Source: Bacillota bacterium (GTDB taxonomy: Bacteria; Bacillota; Clostridia; Lachnospirales; Cellulosilyticaceae). Taken from it: a DNA stretch of 36,116 bases. The notes beneath the pieces are model-generated. The model was not told the DNA's origin. It saw only the letters and a list, made by a program, of their open reading frames with translations, and did no database searches. The translations under genes were made by a program, and so were the position numbers. Of this stretch, positions 1 through 8,841 are shown piece by piece. The stretch spans positions 1 through 36,116 of the forward strand of contig JAEWMQ010000063.1 of NCBI GenBank assembly GCA_023393125.1. Reading direction: 5' to 3'. How positions within the stretch are numbered: the first letter of the stretch is position 1; each line of letters starts with the position of its first letter.

Positions 1-38
1 TTGCGATAGCTTCGAAGGTTCGAATCCTTCTCCCTCCA
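1..38 (+). tRNA. tRNA-Tyr, 3' part only
   Basis: Only the end of the gene is in the window. The T-arm is a 5-bp stem GAAGG/CCTTC (14-18 and 26-30) around the loop TTCGAAT, followed by the acceptor strand TCCCTCC and discriminator A at 38. No CCA is encoded. The bases before the T-stem look like the end of a long variable arm, so this is a class II tRNA (Tyr, Ser or Leu). The TCCCTCC acceptor with an A discriminator fits clostridial tRNA-Tyr best. The anticodon is outside the window, so the identity is inferred. Confidence 0.7.
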
Positions 39-50
39 TATACCTTATAA

Positions 51-127
<77 letters not shown>

Positions 128-130
128 TAT

Positions 131-203
<73 letters not shown>

Positions 204-223
204 TTTAAGAAAAGGTACTCTTT

Positions 224-256
224 AACTAAGAAAGCTTAGTTGGGGGGTATTTTTTT
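224..256 (+). terminator. Probable terminator of the tRNA cluster
   Basis: A 7-bp stem AACTAAG/CTTAGTT with an AAAG loop starts 20 bases after tRNA-Phe and is followed by a G run and then a T run (251-256). The T run is several bases from the stem, so it is an imperfect intrinsic terminator. Its position suits the end of the tRNA operon. I see nothing else up to the hairpin at 388. Confidence 0.55.
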
Positions 257-387
257 ATTGCTGAAATTAGATTTCTAAATATTTCGTTTAGTTCAAGGGA
301 ATGTCGCAGAATAAATAATTTATATAGGCTAAATTACAAGTAATAGAAGTTATAGCAGGAAAAATCATGAATTTGAATAGAAATGAA

Positions 388-439
388 AATAGAGGAAATA
401 AGTAGAGTTCTAGACTCATTCTTATTTCCTCTATTTTTT
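388..439. terminator. Terminator hairpin at the end of the hydrolase gene
   Basis: A perfect 15-bp stem (388-402 paired with 421-435) has an 18-base loop. A T run follows on the plus strand, and ATTTTC follows on the minus strand. It overlaps the stop codon of the leftward hydrolase gene and could stop transcription from both sides. Confidence 0.8.
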
Positions 440-1961
440 ATTGACTTTTAATCCATTGGCTAATATCAGCAGTAATCTTAGAGCTGATTAGTTGTGGAGT
501 GTAGTATTCGTTAGGCGTACTTTTTCCAGTACCTTCTACTAAAAGATGATTAAGATCTGGATAATCTTTAAAGCTAACATTAGATTTACCATCTAAATTA
601 GATTTCCAAAGATTGAAATCTTCCATAGTTACTTGATAGTCTCTCCCACCTTGAATAATGAATAATGGCTCTGTTATTTCTTTTGCAGTAGCAACCTGAT
701 CATAGGCATTAAGGTCAGCCCACATGCGATTATTAATGCCTATGAAGTTAAGTTCTGGGACCGTAGAGTCTTCTGTTAAGGTTCTTACAATATCAGCTTG
801 AACATTCATCTGTGCCATATAAGCCGCTTTTTGGATATCATTTAAGCCTTGGACAGTTGATAGATAATCAAGCTGTTCTAAGACTACATCAACTAAACTT
901 CTGGCAGGGCCGGCTACCATAATGTAACCTTTAACACCAGAATCCTTAGTGCTAATCATTGGAACAGACATGGCACCTAAGCTATGACCTAAAACGTAGA
1001 TTTGCTTTGTATCTATTTGAGGAACTGTTTTTACTAATTCTATAGCTGAAAGGGCATCATCTATTACTTCTTCTTCGTAGTCAAAAGCAGAGGGGTTAAG
1101 AGCAACTTCCTGCATATAAGTATAAGTACGCTTGTCATAGCGAAGAGTTGCAATACCTTGTTCAGCTAAACCATAGGCGATATCTCTAAAAACTTTAGTA
1201 CCATAAATATTTTCATCTCTATCATTAGGACCAGAACCATGAACTAAGACAACAACAGGGAAGTTACCTGTTGCATTTGGCAAAGTAAGGGTAGCAGGTA
1301 GTTTATAGTCTCCGGTTTGTACAACCATTGATTGCTCAATCATTCCAGCAGGTTTAGAAAGTTCTTTAGGATAAGCTGTAATTTGAAGGCTAGCAATTTC
1401 GTTATTAGTATCAAAAATAATAGATGCTTTTACAGGTGTATTTTCGCATTGTAAGCGAACTTCTACTTCTATTAAGCTGTTAATAGGAGTAGTTTTTACA
1501 ACCTCAAAAGTCAATATTTTTCCAAACATAAGAGGAATACTGTTCCAAGACTGAGCCAGAGAAGCAGCAGTCATTTGTGCTTTGATACTAGGAGACATTT
1601 GATTAAATACTATTTGAAAATCACCTTTAAGTAAATTTTTAATGACCTCTGTAGCAAGAGCAGAATAATCAGTAGTAGAAGTATCAACATCGAGTTTACT
1701 TAATAACCAATCTTTATCTACATAGGCAATATCATTTTTTATAACAATTACATTACTATTGTTTTGAAGGTTTAAGGTAATAGTAGAAGCTGTGTTTTGT
1801 AAGGTGATTTCACCTTTTTTCCAAATGACTTTATACCCTAGAGACTCTGCATAAGGACGCATAGGAATATAGTGTTCTGTAGAAAGCGGAGTAGCCAAAA
1901 GGCTTGGTGTAAATAGAGCTGTTAGCAAAATAGTTGATAAAAACTTTTTAATATATTTCAT
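438..1961 (-). CDS. Exported alpha/beta hydrolase with CuAO-like and DUF3887 domains
   Basis: A 507-residue secreted or membrane-tethered serine hydrolase, probably an esterase or peptidase-like enzyme. A Lys-rich hydrophobic signal peptide covers residues 1-24. Next come a copper-amine-oxidase-N-like stalk domain (about 28-90), a DUF3887-like domain (about 98-198) and an alpha/beta hydrolase domain (about 215-505). Visible catalytic features are the oxyanion motif HGSGPNDRD near 241, nucleophile Ser327 in GHSLGA, Asp441 in GGRDYQV and His472 in DLNHLL. The start chosen is the ATG at 1961 because AAGGGGG lies 8 bases upstream; an in-frame ATG at 2003 lacks such a site. It is a single gene, divergent from the two-component operon. 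The stalk domain suggests attachment to or contact with the wall. The substrate is unknown. Confidence 0.9.
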   Translation of the reverse strand: MKYIKKFLSTILLTALFTPSLLATPLSTEHYIPMRPYAESLGYKVIWKKGEITLQNTASTITLNLQNNSNVIVIKNDIAYVDKDWLLSKLDVDTSTTDYSALATEVIKNLLKGDFQIVFNQMSPSIKAQMTAASLAQSWNSIPLMFGKILTFEVVKTTPINSLIEVEVRLQCENTPVKASIIFDTNNEIASLQITAYPKELSKPAGMIEQSMVVQTGDYKLPATLTLPNATGNFPVVVLVHGSGPNDRDENIYGTKVFRDIAYGLAEQGIATLRYDKRTYTYMQEVALNPSAFDYEEEVIDDALSAIELVKTVPQIDTKQIYVLGHSLGAMSVPMISTKDSGVKGYIMVAGPARSLVDVVLEQLDYLSTVQGLNDIQKAAYMAQMNVQADIVRTLTEDSTVPELNFIGINNRMWADLNAYDQVATAKEITEPLFIIQGGRDYQVTMEDFNLWKSNLDGKSNVSFKDYPDLNHLLVEGTGKSTPNEYYTPQLISSKITADISQWIKSQ

Positions 1962-2171
1962 GTATGTATCCCCCTTAGAATGATAAAAGTTTGTTATATA
2001 CATTATAGAACAGATAAAAGTGATTATCTAGTTAATTATAAAAAATTAACAATTAATATTACTACAAAAAACAACTGATTATTTTATCTATTAAATATTT
2101 TGTTTTATAGTGTAGTATTATGAGATATAATTTAGTGATAAATAAATATAATAATAGAGTTTGTTAATATT

Positions 2172-2229
2172 TTGTTTACAAATAAAATATTTATAAACAA
2201 TTGATAATAAGATAAAAAACTATTATATG
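2172..2229 (+). promoter_or_regulatory. Probable promoter and palindrome for the two-component operon
   Basis: TTGATA (2201-2206), a 17-base spacer and TATATG (2224-2229) form a weak promoter. Directly upstream is an interrupted palindrome at 2172-2200 with outer arms TTGTTTA/TAAACAA and inner AATA/TATT. A dyad touching the -35 box is a plausible binding site for the response regulator encoded just downstream. This is inference from position and symmetry. The rest of 2004-2265 is very AT-rich with no gene seen. Confidence 0.4.
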
Positions 2230-2283
2230 ATACATATAAGAAGATGGGAAAAGACCTAAAAGGTTATGGGGAGGATAGATAAT

Positions 2284-2994
2284 ATGATGGGAAGATTGTT
2301 AATTGTAGAGGATGATGAGCAGATAGCAGATATCCTAAGGGAATATTTGATGAATAAAGGTTATGAAGTGAACTGGGCCTCTACAGGAAATGAAGGATTA
2401 GAAGATTTTAAGATGAAAAACTATGATCTCCTTATAGTAGATATTATGCTGCCTGGTATGGATGGCTATAGCCTTTGTCAGAGTATAAGATGGGTAAGTG
2501 ACGTCCCTATTTTAATTATTAGTGCTAGAAATAAGGAATTAGATAAGATTAAAGGTTTAAAAATTGGTGCAGATGATTATGTAACCAAGCCTTTTAGTTT
2601 ACCAGAAGTAGAGGCACGTATTGAATCACTACTAAGACGTTATAAACGCATGAATATTAATGAGGAACAAGAAGAAATTCATTGTTATGAAGGTGGATTA
2701 AGTATTAATTTTAATCGTAAACAGGCGTATTTAGATAAAGAGGAATTAAACTTAACAGCTACAGAGTGGGCATTACTGACTATATTAGCTAAAAATCCTC
2801 AAAGGCCATTTACTAAGAAGGAACTCTATGAACATATTTGGCATGAGGAAGATGTTGAAAGTAGCAATACGATTACTGTACATATTAAGCAACTACGTAA
2901 TAAGCTTAAAGAAGATAGTAAAAATCCTAATTTTATAGAGACAGCATGGGGAATTGGCTATAGGTTTATAGGAGGTAGAGTTTATTGCAACTAA
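2284..2994 (+). CDS. OmpR-family response regulator
   Basis: A 236-residue DNA-binding response regulator. The receiver domain (about 3-120) has the acidic pair Asp10/Asp11, phospho-acceptor Asp53 in IVDIMLPGMDG and Lys102 in DDYVTKPF. The C-terminal winged helix (about 140-235) ends in the usual WGIGYRF. GGGGAGG at 2268-2274 sits 9 bases before ATG 2284, so this start is preferred over the in-frame ATG at 2266, which overlaps the ribosome site. The gene overlaps the kinase gene by 10 bases, so the two are translationally coupled. It is expected to be phosphorylated by the kinase encoded next and to act on local promoters; its targets are not known. Confidence 0.96.
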   Translation: MMGRLLIVEDDEQIADILREYLMNKGYEVNWASTGNEGLEDFKMKNYDLLIVDIMLPGMDGYSLCQSIRWVSDVPILIISARNKELDKIKGLKIGADDYVTKPFSLPEVEARIESLLRRYKRMNINEEQEEIHCYEGGLSINFNRKQAYLDKEELNLTATEWALLTILAKNPQRPFTKKELYEHIWHEEDVESSNTITVHIKQLRNKLKEDSKNPNFIETAWGIGYRFIGGRVYCN

Positions 2995-4460
2995 AAACCT
3001 ATTTAACCATATCTCACTTATTGGTTCTCATAACACCGATATTAACAGTAAGTGTTTTGTACAACGCTAATAATGCCTATAATAAGCGAACTGAAGTAAA
3101 AGATTACTTAGCTTCTAGTATAGAGCTTTTTAAATATGAAGAGTTAGTGGATCGGCCTGAATTATATAGAGAAGATCATGAGCCAATAGAATTAGATGAG
3201 ATAGAAGCAAATGAAAAGGTAGAAGTAATTTTATATAATGCAAAAGGGAAATCTATATATTCTACTGTACCAGGCTATGACTATATGCTATCTACAGAAA
3301 GTCTTTATAAAAATCTTAACCAAATTCAGCATACCTATAATACAGATACACTTAAAAAACCCGTTTTTGATGAGGGGAATATTGTGGGTTTTTATGAAAT
3401 TACTATTGCTAGAGAAAATCTAAAGAACACCGTAAAGTATAATATGTTATTAAGCTTTGGTTGTTTTATACTAGTAAATATCTTGATATTTGGACTAGCT
3501 ATTAGGGTGATTAATAAAAGGCTAAATCAGCCTATCAAAAGAGTTATTAGAAGTATGAATGACTATGCTAAGGGGAATAGTGAAGTTCATGTCACTTATA
3601 GTGCTAGTGATGAAATCGGGGAACTTTGTGACCACTTTAATGAAATGAAAGATAACCTAGAGAAGAATAAATACTTAATGGAGCAAGAACAAAAGGCCAA
3701 AGAGTATATGATTGCTACTATATCACATGATTTAAAAACACCTTTAACTTCTATTAGAGCTTATACAGAGATGTTTAAACTAGGGAGTGTTAAGAGCGAG
3801 AGTAAATACCAAGAATATTTATCTACTATTTTAAATAAGTGCGATTATATGAAAGACATGTTAGATGACTTGTTAACTTATAATTTATTAACTATGGAAT
3901 ATGATTTAGGACTTGTAGAAGTAGAAGGGGAAGAATTTTGCGAGATGCTTTTTTCCGGTATTGAAGGAATGTGTGAAAGCAAGCAATTAAGACTAGAGCG
4001 AATGATAGAAGTTCATGATAATTATTTGGTGAATGTAAAGTATATGACTAGAGTGGTAGATAACCTTGTAAGTAATGCTATAAGGCATACACCAGAGTAT
4101 GGAAGGGTTTGGCTGGGGGCTTTTTCTACAGATGCAAAACTTCCTAAGTGGGTCAATGAAGTAGGGGGAAGGGCTTTAGAAAAGTATCAAACGCCTGGTA
4201 TGTGGCTTCTTGTGATGAATGAAGGAAAGCCTATTGCAGAAGATGAAGGAGAGAAGTTATTTAAACCATTTTATCAAGGAGATGAAGCGCGTAGTAAGAA
4301 GGAACATAAAGGGGTAGGCTTAGGACTAAGTATTTCTAAGATGATTATTACTAAGCATGGAGGCTCAATAGAAGTAGTACCAATTCCACAGATAGGGAAT
4401 ATGATGATTTGTTATTTGCCAAGTATTGCCGTGAGTAAGGAAGGGGAGAGAAATGACTAA
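2985..4460 (+). CDS. Sensor histidine kinase (HAMP, HisKA, HATPase)
   Basis: A 491-residue membrane kinase starting at TTG, with GGAGG 9 bases upstream. Transmembrane helix 1 spans about 6-27, an extracytoplasmic sensor region 28-150, transmembrane helix 2 about 152-174, HAMP about 175-228, HisKA with phospho-His248 in SHDLKTPL, and the ATPase domain with N-box DNLVSNAIRHTP near 359-370 and G2 box GVGLGLSISK. The G1 box reads NEGKPI instead of DxGxGI, a variant seen in active kinases. The ligand sensed by the 120-residue external loop cannot be read. It lies between its regulator and a lipoprotein gene and overlaps both. Confidence 0.95.
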   Translation: MQLKTYLTISHLLVLITPILTVSVLYNANNAYNKRTEVKDYLASSIELFKYEELVDRPELYREDHEPIELDEIEANEKVEVILYNAKGKSIYSTVPGYDYMLSTESLYKNLNQIQHTYNTDTLKKPVFDEGNIVGFYEITIARENLKNTVKYNMLLSFGCFILVNILIFGLAIRVINKRLNQPIKRVIRSMNDYAKGNSEVHVTYSASDEIGELCDHFNEMKDNLEKNKYLMEQEQKAKEYMIATISHDLKTPLTSIRAYTEMFKLGSVKSESKYQEYLSTILNKCDYMKDMLDDLLTYNLLTMEYDLGLVEVEGEEFCEMLFSGIEGMCESKQLRLERMIEVHDNYLVNVKYMTRVVDNLVSNAIRHTPEYGRVWLGAFSTDAKLPKWVNEVGGRALEKYQTPGMWLLVMNEGKPIAEDEGEKLFKPFYQGDEARSKKEHKGVGLGLSISKMIITKHGGSIEVVPIPQIGNMMICYLPSIAVSKEGERND

Positions 4461-5628
4461 GAGAGGCTACAAATATGTACTATATTGTTTATTAGTAAGC
4501 GGTTTGTTAGTAGTAGCTAGTGGTTGTGACATTTTTACTTCAGACGGGATAATAGAAACTATGGTAGAAGGCGATGAAGTGATTAGTACCTTTTATGGTG
4601 AGGGAGAAATAAATCAATATCAAGATAATGAGCTCTTGTGTAAGATTGATTATAAAGAATGGAAGGCTAATGAAGATAAGTACCGCATTGAATATGAATA
4701 TACAATGACAGATCTCTATAAAAAGGCCGTAGACAATGGCTTAATCAAAGGTGAAATAGAAGCAGATAAAGAAATTGATGTGACCAATGGCAACCAGCTT
4801 ATTGCCTATTTACCAGGTAAAGAAACTTATTATATTAAGCCGGTATCTTTAGCTGATAAAGTGAATCCTACCTTACTTCAAGGTATTAATCAAGTACTGC
4901 ATTTTGGAAGCTTAAAGGAATATGCATTAGAACTTATTAATGAGGTAAGTAATAGCCATGATGTTACTATTAAAGATAATGTAAAAATAGGGAGCTACAC
5001 AACGCAGTATATATTAGCAGAACCTAAGCTGGGAAAACAAGGTGAAGCTACTGTAGAGTTATGGATTGATCAAGATAGCTGGATGGTTGTTAAATGTAGA
5101 AACACTATTGGGAATTTAATGGTGGAAAGGGAGTACAAGGATTTTACCTTTAACCCTAAGATAAATGAAGAAAAATTTATTATGGATATTCCGGAGAATG
5201 CAAAGGTTATCAAACTAGATGAAAATCTAGATATTGTTAACCAAGAAGTTTCACTCAAAGAAGCTGTAAGTCGGCTTAAAGTACCTATTTTTTATATAGC
5301 TGATGAACAAATAGCTACCATGAAAGAAGCACGATATATAGAAACCAGTAATGTACTTTATGCTAGAGTGGAAATTACATATCTAACGCCTGAAGGAGAA
5401 GAGTTTATTGTGCAGAATATGCCTAGCAGTAAACTACAAGAAAACTTCGATTTAAACTGTGAAAAGGTAAAGATAGGAGATACAGAAGCTATTTATTTAG
5501 AACAAGCACCTATGAAAATTATAGAATTTGCCAAAGAAGGAACACTCTGTGACATTTACGTTAAAAATAGCGAGTTAAGTAAGGAAAAACTAATCGAGCT
5601 AGCAAAAGCATTGGATATGAAGAAATAA
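4453..5628 (+). CDS. Lipoprotein with LolA/MucB-like fold, third gene of the two-component operon
   Basis: A 391-residue predicted lipoprotein. The hydrophobic signal (8-24) ends in a lipobox-like VVASGC with Cys25 as the lipidated residue. The middle (about 110-260) resembles the outer-membrane-lipoprotein-carrier/MucB-type fold, with an ELWIDQDSWMVVK strand and a 'F.. ..NPKINEEKF.MDIPENAKVI' ending. The last 110 residues resemble DUF4367. Family assignment comes from sequence feel, not a search. The ATG overlaps the kinase stop by 8 bases, and AAGGAAGGGGAG precedes it. In Firmicutes such proteins often sit beside kinases or anti-sigma factors, so it may modulate the sensor or report envelope state. 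It could also be a plain cell-surface protein. Confidence 0.8.
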   Translation: MTKRGYKYVLYCLLVSGLLVVASGCDIFTSDGIIETMVEGDEVISTFYGEGEINQYQDNELLCKIDYKEWKANEDKYRIEYEYTMTDLYKKAVDNGLIKGEIEADKEIDVTNGNQLIAYLPGKETYYIKPVSLADKVNPTLLQGINQVLHFGSLKEYALELINEVSNSHDVTIKDNVKIGSYTTQYILAEPKLGKQGEATVELWIDQDSWMVVKCRNTIGNLMVEREYKDFTFNPKINEEKFIMDIPENAKVIKLDENLDIVNQEVSLKEAVSRLKVPIFYIADEQIATMKEARYIETSNVLYARVEITYLTPEGEEFIVQNMPSSKLQENFDLNCEKVKIGDTEAIYLEQAPMKIIEFAKEGTLCDIYVKNSELSKEKLIELAKALDMKK

Positions 5629-5657
5629 AATCATAAGATATGATGAGAAAATAAGAA

Positions 5658-5707
5658 AATGAGAAGAGATGGAAGTCATTTAGGCTATCCGTCTCTTCTC
5701 ATTTTTA
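5658..5707. terminator. Terminator between two convergent operons
   Basis: A 12-bp stem AATGAGAAGAGA/TCTCTTCTCATT (5658-5669 and 5692-5703) is followed by TTTTT on the plus strand; the minus side also leads into a T-rich stretch. It ends the two-component operon and could also stop transcripts from the leftward ABC operon. Confidence 0.8.
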
Positions 5708-5807
5708 CTAGCAAGAATGTGTAAAGTTACTATAGATGGCTGATTTTACTGTATGTTTATAACCATATATGAATGCTGTAATAAGGTTAAGCTTATAAAG
5801 TCTGAGT

Positions 5808-6863
5808 TCAGGCTTCTACTCTTCTAGAGCCGTTATGAGAAGAGGAAAATTTTTTGACATTAAGGATAAAGGCAAAGAAAAGTAGAACAAAAGTAAGAAG
5901 TAACATAGCCACTATAGGAAAGTAACTAGAGCTAGAAAGCGGCTTGAGTGTTAGTAAGTCTGTAGCTTCAATAAGCCACCTAGTAAAGGTAAATTGACTA
6001 ATAACCTTAAAACTATGAGGCATTTTGGTTAGCGGTAGAAAGGCACCGCCTAATAAAGAAAGTAGTAGACCTATAGAAGAAGCTAAAATATTAGCAGAAA
6101 GCTCATGAGAAGTTAAACTTACTATTAAAAAAGCCAGAGTAGAGCAACTAAAGCTAATTAAGCTACCTATTAAGATAAATAAGGATAATGAAATGTCTAG
6201 AGGTAATTTAAAAGTAAAAATAAGTCCAGCTGTTAAAAAAGTTTGTAATAAGGTCATACCTAGATTAAATAAGAAGAAGCCAGTTACATAAGCTAGGGAA
6301 TGATGAGGAGATAAGCCGTAGCGTGTTAAAAGACCCTCCGTTTTTTCTCTATGAATTGAAATGGCTAGTAAGGTAGCTGTAATAATCATAGATAGAAAAA
6401 TAAAACTCATACTTCTACTAGTAGAAGAAAGAGTACCAGAACTTTGCTCCCCTAATAGGCTACTAAAGAGAGGGAGCTCTTCTTGAGTACTGTAATGTTG
6501 AAGTAATGCACTTAGTTGTTCTTTTAGTTCGGCATCTAAACTAAATACTTCAAAAGTATAATCTGACTTTAGTTTGATAATAGCAGCATACTTAGAAATC
6601 ATTAAATCTGAATAAAGAGAATTAGCATCAGCTGGCGTAAATGTGAGTCTTGAAAGAGATGACGATTCTTCTAGACTTTTTATAATATCTGGACGTGCAG
6701 ACTCATTAATAAAGCCTAAACGAATAGAAGGTTTCATTTGATTAGAAAATAAAATGACTAAGCAGGTTACAATAATGGGTAGTAAAAGTGTCAGTAAAAG
6801 CTGGATAGGATGTTTCTTACTTTTCATCCATTCCTTTTTTAAGATAAGAAAGGTAGTGTACAT
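5808..6863 (-). CDS. ABC-2 type permease, second subunit
   Basis: A 351-residue integral membrane protein. One transmembrane helix lies near 20-42. A polar extracytoplasmic domain of about 115 residues (45-160) follows, then five further helices from about 165 to 335. This is the ABC2_membrane_3 arrangement of multidrug or lantibiotic-type exporters. The tail is basic and hydrophilic. The start overlaps the stop of the upstream permease by one base (TAATG), so the two are coupled. It probably forms a heteromeric channel with the next permease, energised by the ATPase encoded at 7621-8367. The substrate is unknown. Confidence 0.9.
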   Translation of the reverse strand: MYTTFLILKKEWMKSKKHPIQLLLTLLLPIIVTCLVILFSNQMKPSIRLGFINESARPDIIKSLEESSSLSRLTFTPADANSLYSDLMISKYAAIIKLKSDYTFEVFSLDAELKEQLSALLQHYSTQEELPLFSSLLGEQSSGTLSSTSRSMSFIFLSMIITATLLAISIHREKTEGLLTRYGLSPHHSLAYVTGFFLFNLGMTLLQTFLTAGLIFTFKLPLDISLSLFILIGSLISFSCSTLAFLIVSLTSHELSANILASSIGLLLSLLGGAFLPLTKMPHSFKVISQFTFTRWLIEATDLLTLKPLSSSSYFPIVAMLLLTFVLLFFAFILNVKKFSSSHNGSRRVEA

Positions 6864-7609
6864 TAGATAAAGGCCTCCTTCTGCATTTGGATACTAGAAC
6901 CTATAGTGAAAATAATACCTATAACGAGAGTGATGACTAATGCCATAAGATAAGAGATATGAGTATGGTCATAAATAAGACGAAATAGGCCTTGATTTAC
7001 ATAGGTAAGAGGAGAAAAATAGCTAGCAATTAAAAAGCCTTTGCCTAGACTGCCAACAGGGAAAAAGCTACCTCCTAAAAAGCCCATAATGAGTAGGGGG
7101 ATACTTACTAGGTTTTTAACGATTATAAAATTTTTAGTACATAATCCGATGAAAGTACCCAGGCTACAAGACATATAACCAAATATACCAAGGAGTATTA
7201 AAACCTGTAAGAACTGTCCCTGAAAGCTAACGCCAAAGAACAGTTTGCAAGCTAACATGACTAATAGATTAAAGATAAAAATAACAAGAGTGGCAGGTAA
7301 TATCTTATAAAGTACAAGGACAGATTTAGGAATAGGAGCCATAACAAAACGTGAACCAGCTTTGAAAAGCTGTTCTTCTCTTGCAACATAAATTAGAGTA
7401 ATAGAAGAGAAAAAAGTATAAAGTGGCAAGGAAACTAAGGTGTAATAACTAAAAGAAGAAATGCCTTTTATGCCTGTATAGTAACCACTAGCTAAGTATC
7501 CTAAAAGTAAAATCATAATAAGAGGCATCATAATCCCATAGCTTACTAAAAATGAATCTTTTATTCTTCTTTTAAAACCAAAGGAAAAAAGTATTTTTAA
7601 TTCATTCAT
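6863..7609 (-). CDS. ABC-2 type permease, first subunit
   Basis: A 248-residue permease with six predicted helices, the usual size for ABC-2 (DrrB/NodJ-type) subunits. Helices start near 22, 55, 100, 135, 165 and 225. The GGSFFPVGSLGKGF segment before the sixth helix resembles the G.. FFP loop common in this family. It starts 11 bases after the ATPase stop and ends in a one-base overlap with the second permease, so the three genes form a compact operon. Confidence 0.92.
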   Translation of the reverse strand: MNELKILFSFGFKRRIKDSFLVSYGIMMPLIMILLLGYLASGYYTGIKGISSFSYYTLVSLPLYTFFSSITLIYVAREEQLFKAGSRFVMAPIPKSVLVLYKILPATLVIFIFNLLVMLACKLFFGVSFQGQFLQVLILLGIFGYMSCSLGTFIGLCTKNFIIVKNLVSIPLLIMGFLGGSFFPVGSLGKGFLIASYFSPLTYVNQGLFRLIYDHTHISYLMALVITLVIGIIFTIGSSIQMQKEAFI

Positions 7610-7620
7610 TTTGAATCCTC

Positions 7621-8367
7621 CTAATCTCTTAAGGCTGTGCCAGTTAATTGTAAGAAGATAGCTTCTAAGTTATCAGCACCTGAAGATAGGTACTTAGACT
7701 TAATGGCTTCTAAAGAGCCTTCTTCTAGAATTTCACCATGATCAATAATAATGATCCTAGAGCAAATCGCTTCTACCTCTTCCATATAGTGAGACGTATA
7801 GATAATCGTTGTACCCTCCTGAGAGAGTTTCTTGGTTACTTCTAAAATTTTATTACGAGATTGAGGGTCAATACCTACTGTAGGTTCATCCATAATAAGT
7901 AGCCTTGGTTTATGAACAATAGAACAAGCAATATTGAGACGTCTCTTCATGCCACCAGAGAAGGTGTCAGGATATTCATTTTTATGGTCTAAGAGACCTA
8001 CACAATCAAGGGCGGACTCTGCAGCCTTTTTTAAGGCGGCACCTTTAATCCCATAAAGAGAGCAGAAGAATTTCACATTTTCATAAGCTGTTAAGTCTGA
8101 AAACACAGCAATATCCTGAGGAACAAGACCTAAAGCCCTTTTATAAGTATAGTTATGATCTGCCACAGGTGTACCTTCAAAGGAAATATGACCTGTAGTA
8201 GGCTCTGAAAGTGTTGTAATCATATGAAGTGTAGTACTTTTACCGGCACCATTAGGACCGAGAAACCCTAGGATTTCTCCCTGTTTCACACAAAAAGAGA
8301 TATCTTTAACAACGGCTTTGTTACCAAAGCATTTAGAAAGCTGATGAACTTCTAATAAATTTTTCAT
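7621..8367 (-). CDS. ABC transporter ATPase
   Basis: A 248-residue cytoplasmic ATPase of the drug/antibiotic-export (CcmA/DrrA) type. Walker A is GPNGAGKST near 38-46, the signature is FSGGMKRR near 137, Walker B with catalytic Glu is LLIMDEPTVGID, and the switch His is in TSHYMEE. AAGGAG precedes ATG 8367. It is the first gene of the leftward exporter operon, and its promoter carries a palindrome (8393-8412) shared with the padR gene at 8842-9552, which ties the operon to that repressor. Confidence 0.95.
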   Translation of the reverse strand: MKNLLEVHQLSKCFGNKAVVKDISFCVKQGEILGFLGPNGAGKSTTLHMITTLSEPTTGHISFEGTPVADHNYTYKRALGLVPQDIAVFSDLTAYENVKFFCSLYGIKGAALKKAAESALDCVGLLDHKNEYPDTFSGGMKRRLNIACSIVHKPRLLIMDEPTVGIDPQSRNKILEVTKKLSQEGTTIIYTSHYMEEVEAICSRIIIIDHGEILEEGSLEAIKSKYLSSGADNLEAIFLQLTGTALRD

Positions 8368-8392
8368 AACACAACTCCTTTGATTAGTGTTT

Positions 8393-8420
8393 TATATACA
8401 ACGTTGGATATAAGGGTTAA
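8393..8420 (-). promoter_or_regulatory. Promoter and PadR-type operator of the ABC exporter operon
   Basis: On the minus strand, TTAACC (8415-8420), a 16-base spacer and TATATA (8393-8398) form a promoter. The spacer contains CCAACGTTG, the heart of a 20-base near-perfect palindrome (8393-8412, two mismatches). The same core occurs in the promoter of the PadR gene. A protein bound here would block RNA polymerase, so repression by PadR is the simplest reading. Confidence 0.6.
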
Positions 8421-8472
8421 AAAATAATAGATAAAAACTTAAACAATAACTGATAAAGCAAAGTATCGCCAA

Positions 8473-8668
8473 GTCGTGAGTGAATGGTGCTTGGCTTTGG
8501 TTGCTGTCTCAGCTTGCTAAGCAGTTCTAAACTCGTAGCTCTTATGAACGGCTGAAAACTCGCTAGCGCTCAAACACTCAGCCTAAAACCCATAAGGACT
8601 CCTTCGTTAAGAACTGCTAAGCTCACTTCCAAGGCCCCCTACGCCAATCCCCATTCTCTCTCGTCTTG
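8473..8668. repeat. Long fold-back repeat, copy 1
   Basis: A region of about 195 bases, visibly richer in GC than its surroundings, folds on itself through four nested stems. A: about 8473-8496 with 8643-8668. B: 8515-8527 with 8610-8622 (GCAGTTCT/AGAACTGC). C: CTTATG 8541-8546 with CATAAG 8591-8596. D: GGCTGA 8550-8555 with TCAGCC 8578-8583. The tip around 8556-8577 contains the palindrome CGCTAGCG. A second copy in the same orientation lies at 35888-36067, and similarity continues weakly to about 8705. Stems B and D differ between copies by paired changes. It fills most of 8413-8841, between the padR gene and its ABC operon; I see no gene in that stretch. Confidence 0.85.
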
Positions 8669-8841
8669 TCTACTGCTATGCAAGAACAGACTAAATGGCT
8701 GCTTTATACATTATTTTTACTAAGGCGAAACATGAGAAGAACGCTTGTATGTTTGAAATGGTACTGTATTTCTTCATGCCTCTTTACTGCCAGGAATGTT
8801 TATGAGCATAGTAACGTTTGGAAGATAGGCCTGCCCTCTCA

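Noticed and set aside
2985..4460. Histidine kinase read as inactive because the G1 box is NEGKPI
   Set aside because: Asn-containing G1 variants occur in active kinases, and the His, N and G2 boxes are intact.
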